This document shows positions 8,357 through 16,112 of a stretch of DNA of 64,000 nucleotides, one piece after another. The first letter of the stretch is position 1, and every line of letters begins with the position of its first letter. The notes under the pieces are model-generated. The model ran no database searches. It worked only from the letters and a program-made list of their open reading frames with translations, and was not told the DNA's origin. The position numbers and the translations under genes are program-made. Where the stretch lies: assembly GCF_003864975.1 (NCBI RefSeq), contig NZ_BHGL01000006.1, positions 372,001 to 436,000 on the forward strand, written 5' to 3'. The stretch is from Sulfuriferula thiophila (GTDB taxonomy: Bacteria > Pseudomonadota > Gammaproteobacteria > Burkholderiales > Sulfuriferulaceae).

Positions 8357-9420
8357 TGGCTGAAAATGATTTGACGGTTACCTTGCAGCAGCAGGTGCAG
8401 GCCGCTTATGCAGACAAAACGCCGCTTAATATCGTCGGTGGCAACAGTAAGGCATTTTATGGGCGGCAGATATCCGGCAGCAGGCTGGATATGTCCGGCC
8501 ACCGCGGCATTATCAGTTATGAACCGACCGAGCTGGTGCTGACTGCGCGTGCCGGTACGCCTCTGGTAGAAATCGAACAGGCTCTTGCTACCCAAGGGCA
8601 GATGTTGGCGTTCGAACCGCCGCACTGGGGGCCGGGTGCTACCCTCGGTGGCACGGTGGCTTGCAACTTGTCCGGGCCACGCCGTCCCTACGCAGGGTCT
8701 GCGCGTGATTTTGTGCTGGGTTGCCGCGTCATCAACGGCAAGGGTGAGCTGTTGAAATTCGGTGCCGAGGTGATGAAGAACGTTGCCGGTTACGATGCCG
8801 CTCGACTGATGACCGGCGCGCTGGGTACGCTCGGCGTGCTGCTGGATATCAGCCTGAAAGTGCTGCCGGCGCCGCAACAGGATTTGACGCTGATACAGTC
8901 TTGCACACTGGCGGAGGCGCTCAACCGCATGAACCGGCTGGCCGCTCAGCCCCTGCCGTTGTCTGCTTCCGCCTGGGTTGACGGCCATTTATATCTGCGC
9001 TTTTCCGGCGCAGACAGTGCCGTTGCCGCAGTCAAGGCGCGTGAAGCGGGTGACGTGCTGGCGGATGCCGCGGCTTTCTGGCACAGCTTGCGCGAACTCA
9101 ATTTGCCATTCTTTGCCGGGACAGAAAAACTGTGGCGTATTGCTTTGCCGCAAACTGCAGCGCAACCCGAGCTGCCAGGTGACTGGCTGGTCGAATGGGG
9201 CGGGGCGCAGCGCTGGTTGCGCAGTACTGCAGCAGAAGACGATGTTCGCACGCAAGTTGCAGGCCTCGGCGGACACGCTGCTCTCATCCATGGTGGAGAT
9301 CGGGCTGGCACAGTGTTCCAGCCATTACCGGCAGGGCTATGGCAATTGCATCAACGTTTAAAACTGGCATTCGACCCGGCGGGCATACTCAACCCCGGTC
9401 GCATGTACGAAGGATTGTAA
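8356..9420 (+). CDS. glcE: Glycolate oxidase subunit GlcE
   Basis: This 354-residue protein is a shorter FAD-binding PCMH-domain paralogue of GlcD, with LNIVGGNSKAFYGR, GTPLVEIEQAL, GPGATLGGTVACNLSGPRRP and VMKNVAGYDAARLMTG, and ends with FDPAGILNPGRMY. It is the second flavin-domain subunit of the membrane-associated glycolate dehydrogenase complex. It overlaps glcD (TGATG) and is followed within 2 bp by glcF, so the three should be made in step. Confidence 0.94.
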   Translation: MAENDLTVTLQQQVQAAYADKTPLNIVGGNSKAFYGRQISGSRLDMSGHRGIISYEPTELVLTARAGTPLVEIEQALATQGQMLAFEPPHWGPGATLGGTVACNLSGPRRPYAGSARDFVLGCRVINGKGELLKFGAEVMKNVAGYDAARLMTGALGTLGVLLDISLKVLPAPQQDLTLIQSCTLAEALNRMNRLAAQPLPLSASAWVDGHLYLRFSGADSAVAAVKAREAGDVLADAAAFWHSLRELNLPFFAGTEKLWRIALPQTAAQPELPGDWLVEWGGAQRWLRSTAAEDDVRTQVAGLGGHAALIHGGDRAGTVFQPLPAGLWQLHQRLKLAFDPAGILNPGRMYEGL

Positions 9421-9421
9421 G

Positions 9422-10639
9422 ATGCAAACATCACTGAGTGACGCGTTCAAGAACACCGCCATTGGCCAGGAAGCTGATGCGATCCTGCGATCCTGCGTAC
9501 ACTGCGGCTTCTGTACAGCTACCTGTCCTACCTACCAGATCCAGGGTGACGAGCTTGATGGACCGCGTGGCCGTATCTACCTGATCAAGCAGGTGCTGGA
9601 AGGTCAGCCCGCTACAGCAAAAACACAGTTGCATCTGGATCGCTGTCTGACCTGCCGCTCCTGTGAATCCACCTGCCCATCCGGCGTGCAATACGGCCAT
9701 CTGGTCGATATTGGCCGTGCGGTGGTGGAGCAACAAGTGGGACGGACCTGGCGCGAAAAACTGCTGCGCCGCGTTCTACGGAGTGTGATTCCGCATCGGC
9801 ATCGTTTTACAACACTGCTCAAACTGGGACGATTGTTCCGCCCGCTGCTGCCAGCTGCAATGCAACACAAAATTCCGCAAGCGCAATCTGCCGGAGCTTG
9901 GCCAACTGCGCGACATGCGCGGAAAATGCTGGTGCTGCAAGGCTGTGCGCAGCCTGCCACTACGCCACTTACCAATGCGAGTGCCGCGCGAGTGCTGGAT
10001 AAGCTGGGCGTGAGCTTGCTGGAAATCAGTGGTGCTGGGTGCTGTGGTGCATTGAGTCAGCATTTGAGCGCGGAAGAAGAAGCAAAAGCATTTGCCCGTC
10101 GTAACATTGATGCCTGGTGGCCGCATATTGCCGCCGGGGCAGAAACCATCGTCATGACTGCCAGCGGTTGTGGCGTGATGGTCAAGGATTATGGCCACGT
10201 GTTACGCCATGACCCGGATTATGCAGGCAAGGCGCAGCAGGTGTCGGCCATGACGCGTGACCTGATCGAAGTTCTGTTGCAGGAGGATCTGACTGCCTTG
10301 CCATTGCACACATCAGGTGCAGTGGCAGCGCATGCTCCGTGCACGCTGCAACATGGACAGAAATTACCCGGCGCGCTGGAGCAGTTGTTACGTCGTGCCG
10401 GATTTGAACTGACGACAGTCCCCGATGCACATCTTTGCTGTGGTTCAGCCGGCACCTACTCCATCTTGCAACCCGATTTGTCGCAACAGTTGCTGCAACA
10501 AAAACTGATAGCGCTGAGCAGTGGCCAACCGACACAGATCGTCACCGCGAATGTGGGTTGTCAGCTGCATCTGGCGAGCAAGTCGGCTCTGCCGGTACGG
10601 CACTGGATTGAGTTGTTTGATCAGCCTGCACATTCGTAA
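9422..10639 (+). CDS. glcF: Glycolate oxidase iron-sulfur subunit GlcF
   Basis: This 405-residue protein has two N-terminal 4Fe-4S ferredoxin motifs, CVHCGFCTATCPTYQ and CLTCRSCESTCPSG, followed by two cysteine-rich CCG-type domains (GAGCCGALSQH and LCCGSAGTYS). It transfers electrons from GlcDE to the quinone pool. It is the last gene of the run starting at 3338. No convincing terminator was seen in the 74 bp before the convergent SHOCT gene. Confidence 0.95.
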   Translation: MQTSLSDAFKNTAIGQEADAILRSCVHCGFCTATCPTYQIQGDELDGPRGRIYLIKQVLEGQPATAKTQLHLDRCLTCRSCESTCPSGVQYGHLVDIGRAVVEQQVGRTWREKLLRRVLRSVIPHRHRFTTLLKLGRLFRPLLPAAMQHKIPQAQSAGAWPTARHARKMLVLQGCAQPATTPLTNASAARVLDKLGVSLLEISGAGCCGALSQHLSAEEEAKAFARRNIDAWWPHIAAGAETIVMTASGCGVMVKDYGHVLRHDPDYAGKAQQVSAMTRDLIEVLLQEDLTALPLHTSGAVAAHAPCTLQHGQKLPGALEQLLRRAGFELTTVPDAHLCCGSAGTYSILQPDLSQQLLQQKLIALSSGQPTQIVTANVGCQLHLASKSALPVRHWIELFDQPAHS

Positions 10640-10713
10640 ATTGTTACTGTTTAATGTGCAGGTGTTGCAGTAATGTGCGCTCAGTCTTCTCTTGAAATTT
10701 TATTAGCGCTGTA

Positions 10714-10980
10714 TCAACCCTTACCCTTAATGTCATCCCGTTTTTGCAGGTATTCTTCGCGGCTGATGTCGCCACGAGCATAGGCGTTATCGAGGATGTC
10801 GAGGGCTGAGGCCGGCGCTGATGGCTGGTTCTGTCCGTGTTTGCTCTCGGTTTTGACAAACAGGTATTTCAACAGGGCGATGGCCAGCAGCAGCGGAATC
10901 CCCCACAGTATAATCATCCACAAACCGCCTAATAGCATACCGCCTCCGAACATCCAGCTGTGATCGTATGAGCCGTACAT
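10714..10980 (-). CDS. SHOCT domain-containing small membrane protein
   Basis: The product has 88 residues. One hydrophobic segment (about residues 15-40) is followed by a polar linker and a C-terminal SHOCT motif, ALDILDNAYARGDISREEYLQKRDDI. SHOCT modules are short oligomerisation or membrane-associated tails of unknown function. AAGGAGATGCC precedes the start codon. It lies 54 bp downstream of the DUF302 gene on the same strand and is probably cotranscribed with it. Confidence 0.8.
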   Translation of the reverse strand: MYGSYDHSWMFGGGMLLGGLWMIILWGIPLLLAIALLKYLFVKTESKHGQNQPSAPASALDILDNAYARGDISREEYLQKRDDIKGKG

Positions 10981-11034
10981 GGCATCTCCTTATTGCTAAT
11001 GGCTGGGGTGTTGGAATATCTAAACAGTCTGGAT

Positions 11035-11424
11035 TCAGGCTGCCAGACTGTCGCGTACCCGTTCCAGCCGTGCTTTGACTTCCTGTGCCAGTGCCGTGAT
11101 ATCGGCGCGATTGACCAGCTGCAATACGGCAGCGGGGTCCATGAACGACACGATAATTTTGCCTTCAGCCGTTTCGCGTACTACTACGTTGCAGGGTAGC
11201 AGCAGGCCGATATCCGGATCTGCTTCGATGGCTTTATGCGCCAGCGGCGGGTTGCAGGCTCCCAGGATGCGGTACGGCAGTCCGTCAATATTGAGTTTGG
11301 TCTTCATGGTGGCCTGCACATCAATATCGGTCAGTACGCCGAAGCCTTCCAGTTTCAGGGCTGCAGTGACTTTGTCTATGGCAGCAGCAAAGGGCAGGTC
11401 AACAGTGGTGGCAAATCCATACAT
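11035..11424 (-). CDS. DUF302 domain-containing protein
   Basis: This 129-residue protein matches the DUF302 family: an N-terminal beta-strand segment, [19 protein letters not shown], then [25 protein letters not shown] and [10 protein letters not shown]. Two cysteines (in ACNPP and PCNVV) are typical of the family. The function is unknown; genes of this family often sit near sulfur or redox genes. It has a good AAGGA ribosome binding site and reads away from a palindrome at 11455-11466. Confidence 0.85.
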   Translation of the reverse strand: MYGFATTVDLPFAAAIDKVTAALKLEGFGVLTDIDVQATMKTKLNIDGLPYRILGACNPPLAHKAIEADPDIGLLLPCNVVVRETAEGKIIVSFMDPAAVLQLVNRADITALAQEVKARLERVRDSLAA

Positions 11425-11454
11425 ACGAGTGTCCTTTCAGTAAATTGAGTAAGA

Positions 11455-11466
11455 ATACTTAAGTAT
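11455..11466. promoter_or_regulatory. ATACTTAAGTAT palindrome upstream of the DUF302 gene
   Basis: A perfect 12-bp palindrome lies about 30 bp upstream of the DUF302 start, inside an AT-rich stretch that also has AAGAAT and ATTCTT half-sites 18 bp apart. It is placed to control the DUF302-SHOCT pair and possibly the divergent reading frame. The regulator is unknown. Confidence 0.4.
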
Positions 11467-11487
11467 AGTATCAAATTCTTACATTGC

Positions 11488-11778
11488 ATGAACTGTGATG
11501 CTCCCTGTTATAGTTGTTTTCAAAATCAATTATTCAGGCGAGAGCTAGATGAAATTCAGCGTACTCGGATTAGGGTTGTTGTATTCAGTCTGGATGCCAA
11601 TTTCTCAAGCGCATGGTACACAAAGGCCAGACCGGTCAGATCATTTATGCACCGGTACTGCTGGCTCGGCTGGCAGGGCATGCTAGACTGGAACAAAGTG
11701 CAGGAAGTCATCCGGCTGCAAGATGGGTTGGCGCGTGATGTGAGTTTTCCGGTTGCCGATATCGGCGTTACAGATTGA
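11488..11778 (+). CDS. Doubtful 96-codon ORF, possible gene remnant
   Basis: The frame is open from an ATG at 11488 to 11778, but the product has no recognisable domain. A second ATG at 11549 in another frame begins a 45-codon ORF with a plausible signal peptide (MKFSVLGLGLLYSVWMPISQAHG) that stops early. The pattern suggests a small exported protein disrupted by a frameshift, with the 3' part in the 11488 frame. It ends 10 bp before the OsmC start. Neither frame is supported by a clear ribosome binding site. Confidence 0.25.
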   Translation: MNCDAPCYSCFQNQLFRRELDEIQRTRIRVVVFSLDANFSSAWYTKARPVRSFMHRYCWLGWQGMLDWNKVQEVIRLQDGLARDVSFPVADIGVTD

Positions 11779-11788
11779 GGGGTATTAC

Positions 11789-12232
11789 ATGAAAAGTTTA
11801 CCGCATCAGTATCGAGCAAGTGCAATTGCCGGGCCGGAAGGTGAAGTCGCTCTGGAGAGCGATGGGCTGGATACGTTTGTGTCAGCGCCACCGATAGAGT
11901 TTGGTGGCCCGGGTGATCGCTGGTCGCCGGAAACTTTGCTGGCGGCAGCCATCGCTGATTGTTTTATTCTGACGTTTCGTGCGGTTGCTGTGGCTATGAA
12001 GTTAACCTGGACGACATTGCGCTGCAATGTGGAAGGGACGCTGGCACGTGAGGAGGGTAAGACCAGATTCACAGAATTTACCGTGCAAGTGCAACTCCAG
12101 GTGCCTCATGGTACCGAAGAGGCCAGAGCCTGTATTTTGCTGCAAAAAGCCAAGGACGGCTGTTTCATAGCCAACTCCTTATCCTCACATGTCAACTTCG
12201 AGATAGCTGTCACGGTTACCCCAGAGGTGTAA
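11789..12232 (+). CDS. OsmC family protein
   Basis: The product has 147 residues from the ATG at 11789, which has GAGGGG at 11777-11782; an in-frame ATG at 11753 lacks a site. The sequence follows the OsmC/Ohr fold: FGGPGDRWSPETLLAAAIADCFILTFRAVA and later GCFIANSL. The two family cysteines (ADCF and DGCF) are present, so a peroxidase acting on organic hydroperoxides or a related thiol role is plausible. It cannot be assigned to Ohr or OsmC proper from motifs alone. Confidence 0.82.
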   Translation: MKSLPHQYRASAIAGPEGEVALESDGLDTFVSAPPIEFGGPGDRWSPETLLAAAIADCFILTFRAVAVAMKLTWTTLRCNVEGTLAREEGKTRFTEFTVQVQLQVPHGTEEARACILLQKAKDGCFIANSLSSHVNFEIAVTVTPEV

Positions 12233-12271
12233 TACACCTTGGCTATTGTGTATACGACAGCACAGCAGGAT

Positions 12272-12295
12272 GCTAAACGGATGTAACCGTTTGGC
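12272..12295 (+). terminator. Weak hairpin downstream of the OsmC gene
   Basis: GCTAAACGG and CCGTTTGGC pair as a 9-bp stem with one G-T wobble and a six-base loop, 40 bp after the OsmC stop. No T-run follows, so termination would be weak. The rest of the 270 bp up to the permease shows nothing recognisable, including no clear cobalamin riboswitch. Confidence 0.3.
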
Positions 12296-12504
12296 ATGGC
12301 TGTTGCATTAATCCCCTCTGTTCGTATCAGTCTGCAGTGATTTTGCCAAAATGGGATAGCGCATTCGTGCTACCCGCCTTAAATTAGCCCTGACATGATG
12401 AAATCAGTACGTTAAATACGTGCGTTGATTGTCGTGACCGGGTACTTATTGGGGGCTGAGTGTTCTCTCGGCCAGGGTTTGGCAAGTCTATATGGAGCAA
12501 GATC

Positions 12505-13884
12505 ATGCACAGTCAAAGCAACACTCTCAAACCCACGCTGAATGCGTGGCATATGTGGGGTCTGGCCGTAGGGCTGGTTATATCGGGTGAATATTTCGGC
12601 TGGAGTTACGGGTGGGATAAGGCGGGGACGTTGGGATTCATGGTGACGTCCATGGTGATCGCGGTGATGTACACCACGTTTATCTTCAGCTTTACCGAAT
12701 TGACGACTTCGATACCTCATGCCGGCGGGCCATTCGCCTATGCCCGCCGCGCATTTGGTGACAAGGCGGCGTTCATTGCCGGCTTTGCCACGCTGGTGGA
12801 GTTCGTGTTTGCGCCACCGGCGATTGCCATGGCGATCGGCGCTTACCTCAACGTGCAGTTTCCCGAGGTAAATACCAAATTCATGGCTGCCGGAGCTTAC
12901 GTCATCTTTATTGCGCTCAACATCATCGGCGTGCGTATCGCGGCTACCTTTGAACTGTTTGTAACGATATTGGCAATAATAGAGTTGCTGGTGTTCATGG
13001 GTGTGGTTTCACCTGCGTTTTCCGTGAGTAATTTCGTCGCGCACGGCTGGTCCGGGCAGGATAGTTTCAGCATGGCGGCCATACCCGGTATCGTGGCGGC
13101 GATTCCTTTCGCTATCTGGTTTTTCCTTGCGATCGAGGGTGTCGCAATGGCGGCAGAAGAGGCTGAGAATCCCAAGCGTACTGTGCCAGTGGCCTATATT
13201 GCCGGGATACTGACACTGGTGGTGCTGGCGATGGGGGTGATGGTGTTTGCCGGTGGTGCGGGTGACTGGAAAGCGCTGTCCAATATCAACGATCCTTTGC
13301 CGCAGGCGATGAAACTGGTGGTCGGCGCTAACAGTGGCTGGCTGCATATGCTGGTGTGGATAGGTTTGTTCGGTCTGGTGGCATCGTTCCACGGCATTAT
13401 TCTGGGTTACTCGCGGCAGATCTTCGCGCTGGCGCGTGCCGGTTACATGCCGCAATATTTTGCTGCAGTTCACCCGCAATTCAAGACGCCGCACCGTGCC
13501 ATTATCGCTGGCGGTGTCGTCGGGGTGGCGGCTATCTTCAGTGATAATCTGATTTCGTTCGGCGGACAGACGCTGACTTCTAATCTGATCACCATGGCGG
13601 TATTTGGTGCGATTGTGATGTATATCATTTCCATGCTCAGCCTGTTTGCATTGCGCAAGAATGAGCCTGCTCTGGAGCGGCCGTTCCCGGCCATGGTGTA
13701 TCCGGTGTTTCCAGCTATCGCTTTGGGGTTGGCTGTGGTCAGTCTGGTTACCATGATTTATTACAATCAGTTGCTGGCGGGATTGTTCGTGGTGCTCATG
13801 GCCGTTGCATTCGGTTACTTCCTGCTGACCAGGCATCATCGTGAGGCGGCTATTGATAATCGCGCTGTGACAGTTCCCGGTTAA
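12505..13884 (+). CDS. eat: Ethanolamine permease (APC superfamily)
   Basis: This 459-residue integral membrane protein of the amino acid-polyamine-organocation superfamily has about 12 hydrophobic segments. It has WGLAVGLVISGEYFGWSYGW near the N terminus and FLAIEGVAMAAEE in the middle, both typical of ethanolamine permeases. The ATG at 12505 has GGAG about 8 bp upstream; an upstream in-frame start at 12460 would add 15 unlikely residues. It precedes eutB by 51 bp and probably imports the substrate for EutBC. Confidence 0.9.
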   Translation: MHSQSNTLKPTLNAWHMWGLAVGLVISGEYFGWSYGWDKAGTLGFMVTSMVIAVMYTTFIFSFTELTTSIPHAGGPFAYARRAFGDKAAFIAGFATLVEFVFAPPAIAMAIGAYLNVQFPEVNTKFMAAGAYVIFIALNIIGVRIAATFELFVTILAIIELLVFMGVVSPAFSVSNFVAHGWSGQDSFSMAAIPGIVAAIPFAIWFFLAIEGVAMAAEEAENPKRTVPVAYIAGILTLVVLAMGVMVFAGGAGDWKALSNINDPLPQAMKLVVGANSGWLHMLVWIGLFGLVASFHGIILGYSRQIFALARAGYMPQYFAAVHPQFKTPHRAIIAGGVVGVAAIFSDNLISFGGQTLTSNLITMAVFGAIVMYIISMLSLFALRKNEPALERPFPAMVYPVFPAIALGLAVVSLVTMIYYNQLLAGLFVVLMAVAFGYFLLTRHHREAAIDNRAVTVPG

Positions 13885-13935
13885 TCGCAACGGCAGCGTC
13901 CGGCATGTTGATCGGACGCTGTCAGGAGGGCAGCT

Positions 13936-15333
13936 ATGCAATATCGCTATACTGTCGGCTTGCAAACCTGGCATTTCAAGGACCTGAAGGATTTGCTGGC
14001 CAAGGCGACACCGGAGCGTTCCGGTGACTTTCTGGCGGGTGTGGCAGCGGAAACGTATGCCGAGCGCATGGCCGCCAAGATGTGTCTGGCTGAAGTGCCG
14101 TTGCAACGTTTTTTGCAGGAACTGGTGATTCCCTACGAGGATGATGAAGTCAGCCGCCTGATCATAGATAGTCATGATGCTTTGGCATTTGCTGAAATCA
14201 GCCATCTGACGGTGGGCGATTTTCGTAACTGGTTATTATCCGACATTGCGGATACAGCAGCTTTACAGCGGGTAGCACCGGGTATCACCCCGGAAATGGC
14301 AGCCGCGGTAAGCAAGCTGATGCGTAATCAGGACCTGATTCTGGTCGCGCGCAAATGCAAAGTCGTAACGGCGTTTCGCGATACCATCGGCTTGCCCGGG
14401 CGCATGTCGACCCGGTTGCAGCCAAATCATCCGACTGACGATCCGCGTGGCATCGCGGCATCCATGATCGATGGTCTGCTATACGGTTCGGGCGATGCCG
14501 TAATCGGCATTAATCCGGCCACTGATAGCATTCCGGCATTGATGGATATCTATTATCTGGTTGATGAAGTCATCAGCGAATTCGGGATACCAACGCAATC
14601 CTGTGTGCTGACCCATGTCACCAACCAGATACAGGTAATGGAAAAAGGCGCGCCGCTCGATCTGGTATTTCAGTCGATTGCCGGCACAGAGCAGGCCAAC
14701 CGCAGCTTCGGTATCGACATTGCCATACTGCGTGAGGCTCAACAGGCGGCGCTGTCATTGAACCGCGGTACGGTGGGCAACAACGTGATGTATTTTGAGA
14801 CCGGGCAGGGTACGGCGTTGTCGGCCAGCGCCAATTTCGGTGTTGACCAGCAAACCTGTGAAGCGCGTGCTTACGCCATTGCCCGCCATTTTTCGCCGCT
14901 GCTCAGCAATACCGTGGTGGGCTTCATTGGACCGGAATATCTGTATAACGGCAAGCAGATCATCCGCGCCGGGCTGGAAGACCATTTTTGCGGGAAGTTG
15001 CTGGGCGTGCCGCTGGGATGCGATGTGTGCTACACCAATCATGCCGAAGCGGATCAGGATGATATGGATAACCTGATGACCTTGCTGGCCGCCGCCGAGG
15101 TGACGTTCATCATGGGCATACCCGGTGCAGACGATATCATGCTTAATTATCAGAGCACCTCGTTCCATGACGCTTTGTATCTGCGTAATGTCATGGGAGT
15201 GAAACCCGCGCCGGAGTTTGAATTATGGTTGAAAACGATGAACATTACCGACAGCAATGGTCGGGTCCGTCCAGTGGAAGCGACGCATCGCCTGCTACAA
15301 ACCATGCCCAGGGGTTTGCTGGCAATGGGCTAG
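13936..15333 (+). CDS. eutB: Ethanolamine ammonia-lyase large subunit
   Basis: This 465-residue protein matches EutB in length and sequence: GDFLAGVAAETYAERMAAKMCLAE, QPNHPTDDPRGIAASMIDGLLYGSGDAVIGINP, and the substrate/cobalamin barrel region EVTFIMGIPGADDIMLNYQSTSFHD. With EutC it converts ethanolamine to acetaldehyde and ammonia using adenosylcobalamin. AGGAGG at 13923-13928 gives a strong start. No EutA reactivase, acetaldehyde dehydrogenase or shell gene is nearby, so this is a minimal cytosolic, nitrogen-scavenging type locus. Confidence 0.96.
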   Translation: MQYRYTVGLQTWHFKDLKDLLAKATPERSGDFLAGVAAETYAERMAAKMCLAEVPLQRFLQELVIPYEDDEVSRLIIDSHDALAFAEISHLTVGDFRNWLLSDIADTAALQRVAPGITPEMAAAVSKLMRNQDLILVARKCKVVTAFRDTIGLPGRMSTRLQPNHPTDDPRGIAASMIDGLLYGSGDAVIGINPATDSIPALMDIYYLVDEVISEFGIPTQSCVLTHVTNQIQVMEKGAPLDLVFQSIAGTEQANRSFGIDIAILREAQQAALSLNRGTVGNNVMYFETGQGTALSASANFGVDQQTCEARAYAIARHFSPLLSNTVVGFIGPEYLYNGKQIIRAGLEDHFCGKLLGVPLGCDVCYTNHAEADQDDMDNLMTLLAAAEVTFIMGIPGADDIMLNYQSTSFHDALYLRNVMGVKPAPEFELWLKTMNITDSNGRVRPVEATHRLLQTMPRGLLAMG

Positions 15334-16112
15334 AAGTTGCTGTAACGGCTGACCCCTGGCAGCGACTCAGGCAGTTTACCCAGGCGCGCATCGCGTTAGG
15401 ACGGGTGGGTAGCAGTTTGCCCACCACTGAGGTGTTGAATTTCGGTTACGCGCATGCCATGGCTCGCGATGCTGTGCATTTGCCGCTTGATGCAGCCATG
15501 CTTGACGCAGCCCTGGCCGCCCGCGGTTTCCCGACAGTGCGGGTTAGCAGCCGAGCGATTGATCGCAAGACCTATCTGCTGCGCCCCGATCTTGGCCGGC
15601 GTGTGGACGCAGCCAGTCTGCACGTATTGCAGGCAGTTAAGCCGCCTATCGCCCCGGATTTGTTACTGGTAATCGGGGATGGCTTGTCGGCGTTGGCGGT
15701 ACATAAACATGCTGTGCCGCTGATAGAGGAGATCCGGCGGCATGCGTCATCTGATTGGGAGTTTGGTCAGATAGTGCTGGCCAGTCAGGCCCGGGTCGCG
15801 ATTGGTGACGAAATTGGCGCTGCCTTGGGTGCGCGCATGGTGGCCATTCTGATCGGCGAGCGCCCCGGCTTGAGTTCGCCGGATAGCCTGGGCATCTATT
15901 TGACATATGACCCTAAGGTCGGGCGAAATGACGCAGAGCGTAACTGCATTTCCAATGTGCGTCTGGAGGGGTTGAGTTACGTTGCTGCCGCGAAAAAACT
16001 GATGTGGCTGGTGACTGAGTCAAGGCGTTTGCAATTGTCGGGGGTGGCGTTGAAAGACGAAAGCGATATGGTGCAGATTGCCGAGCCGGATATATTAAAA
16101 TTGCCCGCCTAA
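15225..16112 (+). CDS. eutC: Ethanolamine ammonia-lyase small subunit
   Basis: This 295-residue EutC protein has FTQARIALGRVG, YLLRPDLGRRVDAAS, VIGDGLSALAV, ARVAIGDEIGAALGARMVAILIGERPG and CISNVRLEGLSY. The small subunit completes the cobalamin pocket. The only start codon in frame before the conserved core is the ATG at 15225, with GGAG at 15213-15216, so the gene overlaps the 3' end of eutB by 109 bp in another frame. The first 40 residues are poorly conserved and encoded inside eutB. Confidence 0.94.
   Translation: MVENDEHYRQQWSGPSSGSDASPATNHAQGFAGNGLEVAVTADPWQRLRQFTQARIALGRVGSSLPTTEVLNFGYAHAMARDAVHLPLDAAMLDAALAARGFPTVRVSSRAIDRKTYLLRPDLGRRVDAASLHVLQAVKPPIAPDLLLVIGDGLSALAVHKHAVPLIEEIRRHASSDWEFGQIVLASQARVAIGDEIGAALGARMVAILIGERPGLSSPDSLGIYLTYDPKVGRNDAERNCISNVRLEGLSYVAAAKKLMWLVTESRRLQLSGVALKDESDMVQIAEPDILKLPA

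Noticed and set aside
12233-12504. Cobalamin riboswitch before the ethanolamine genes
   Set aside because: No B12-box-like conserved core or long structured leader was recognised.
13009-14205. 398-codon open frame antisense to the ethanolamine permease and eutB
   Set aside because: Low-complexity His/Gln/Arg-rich translation crossing two clear genes on the other strand; no start signal.
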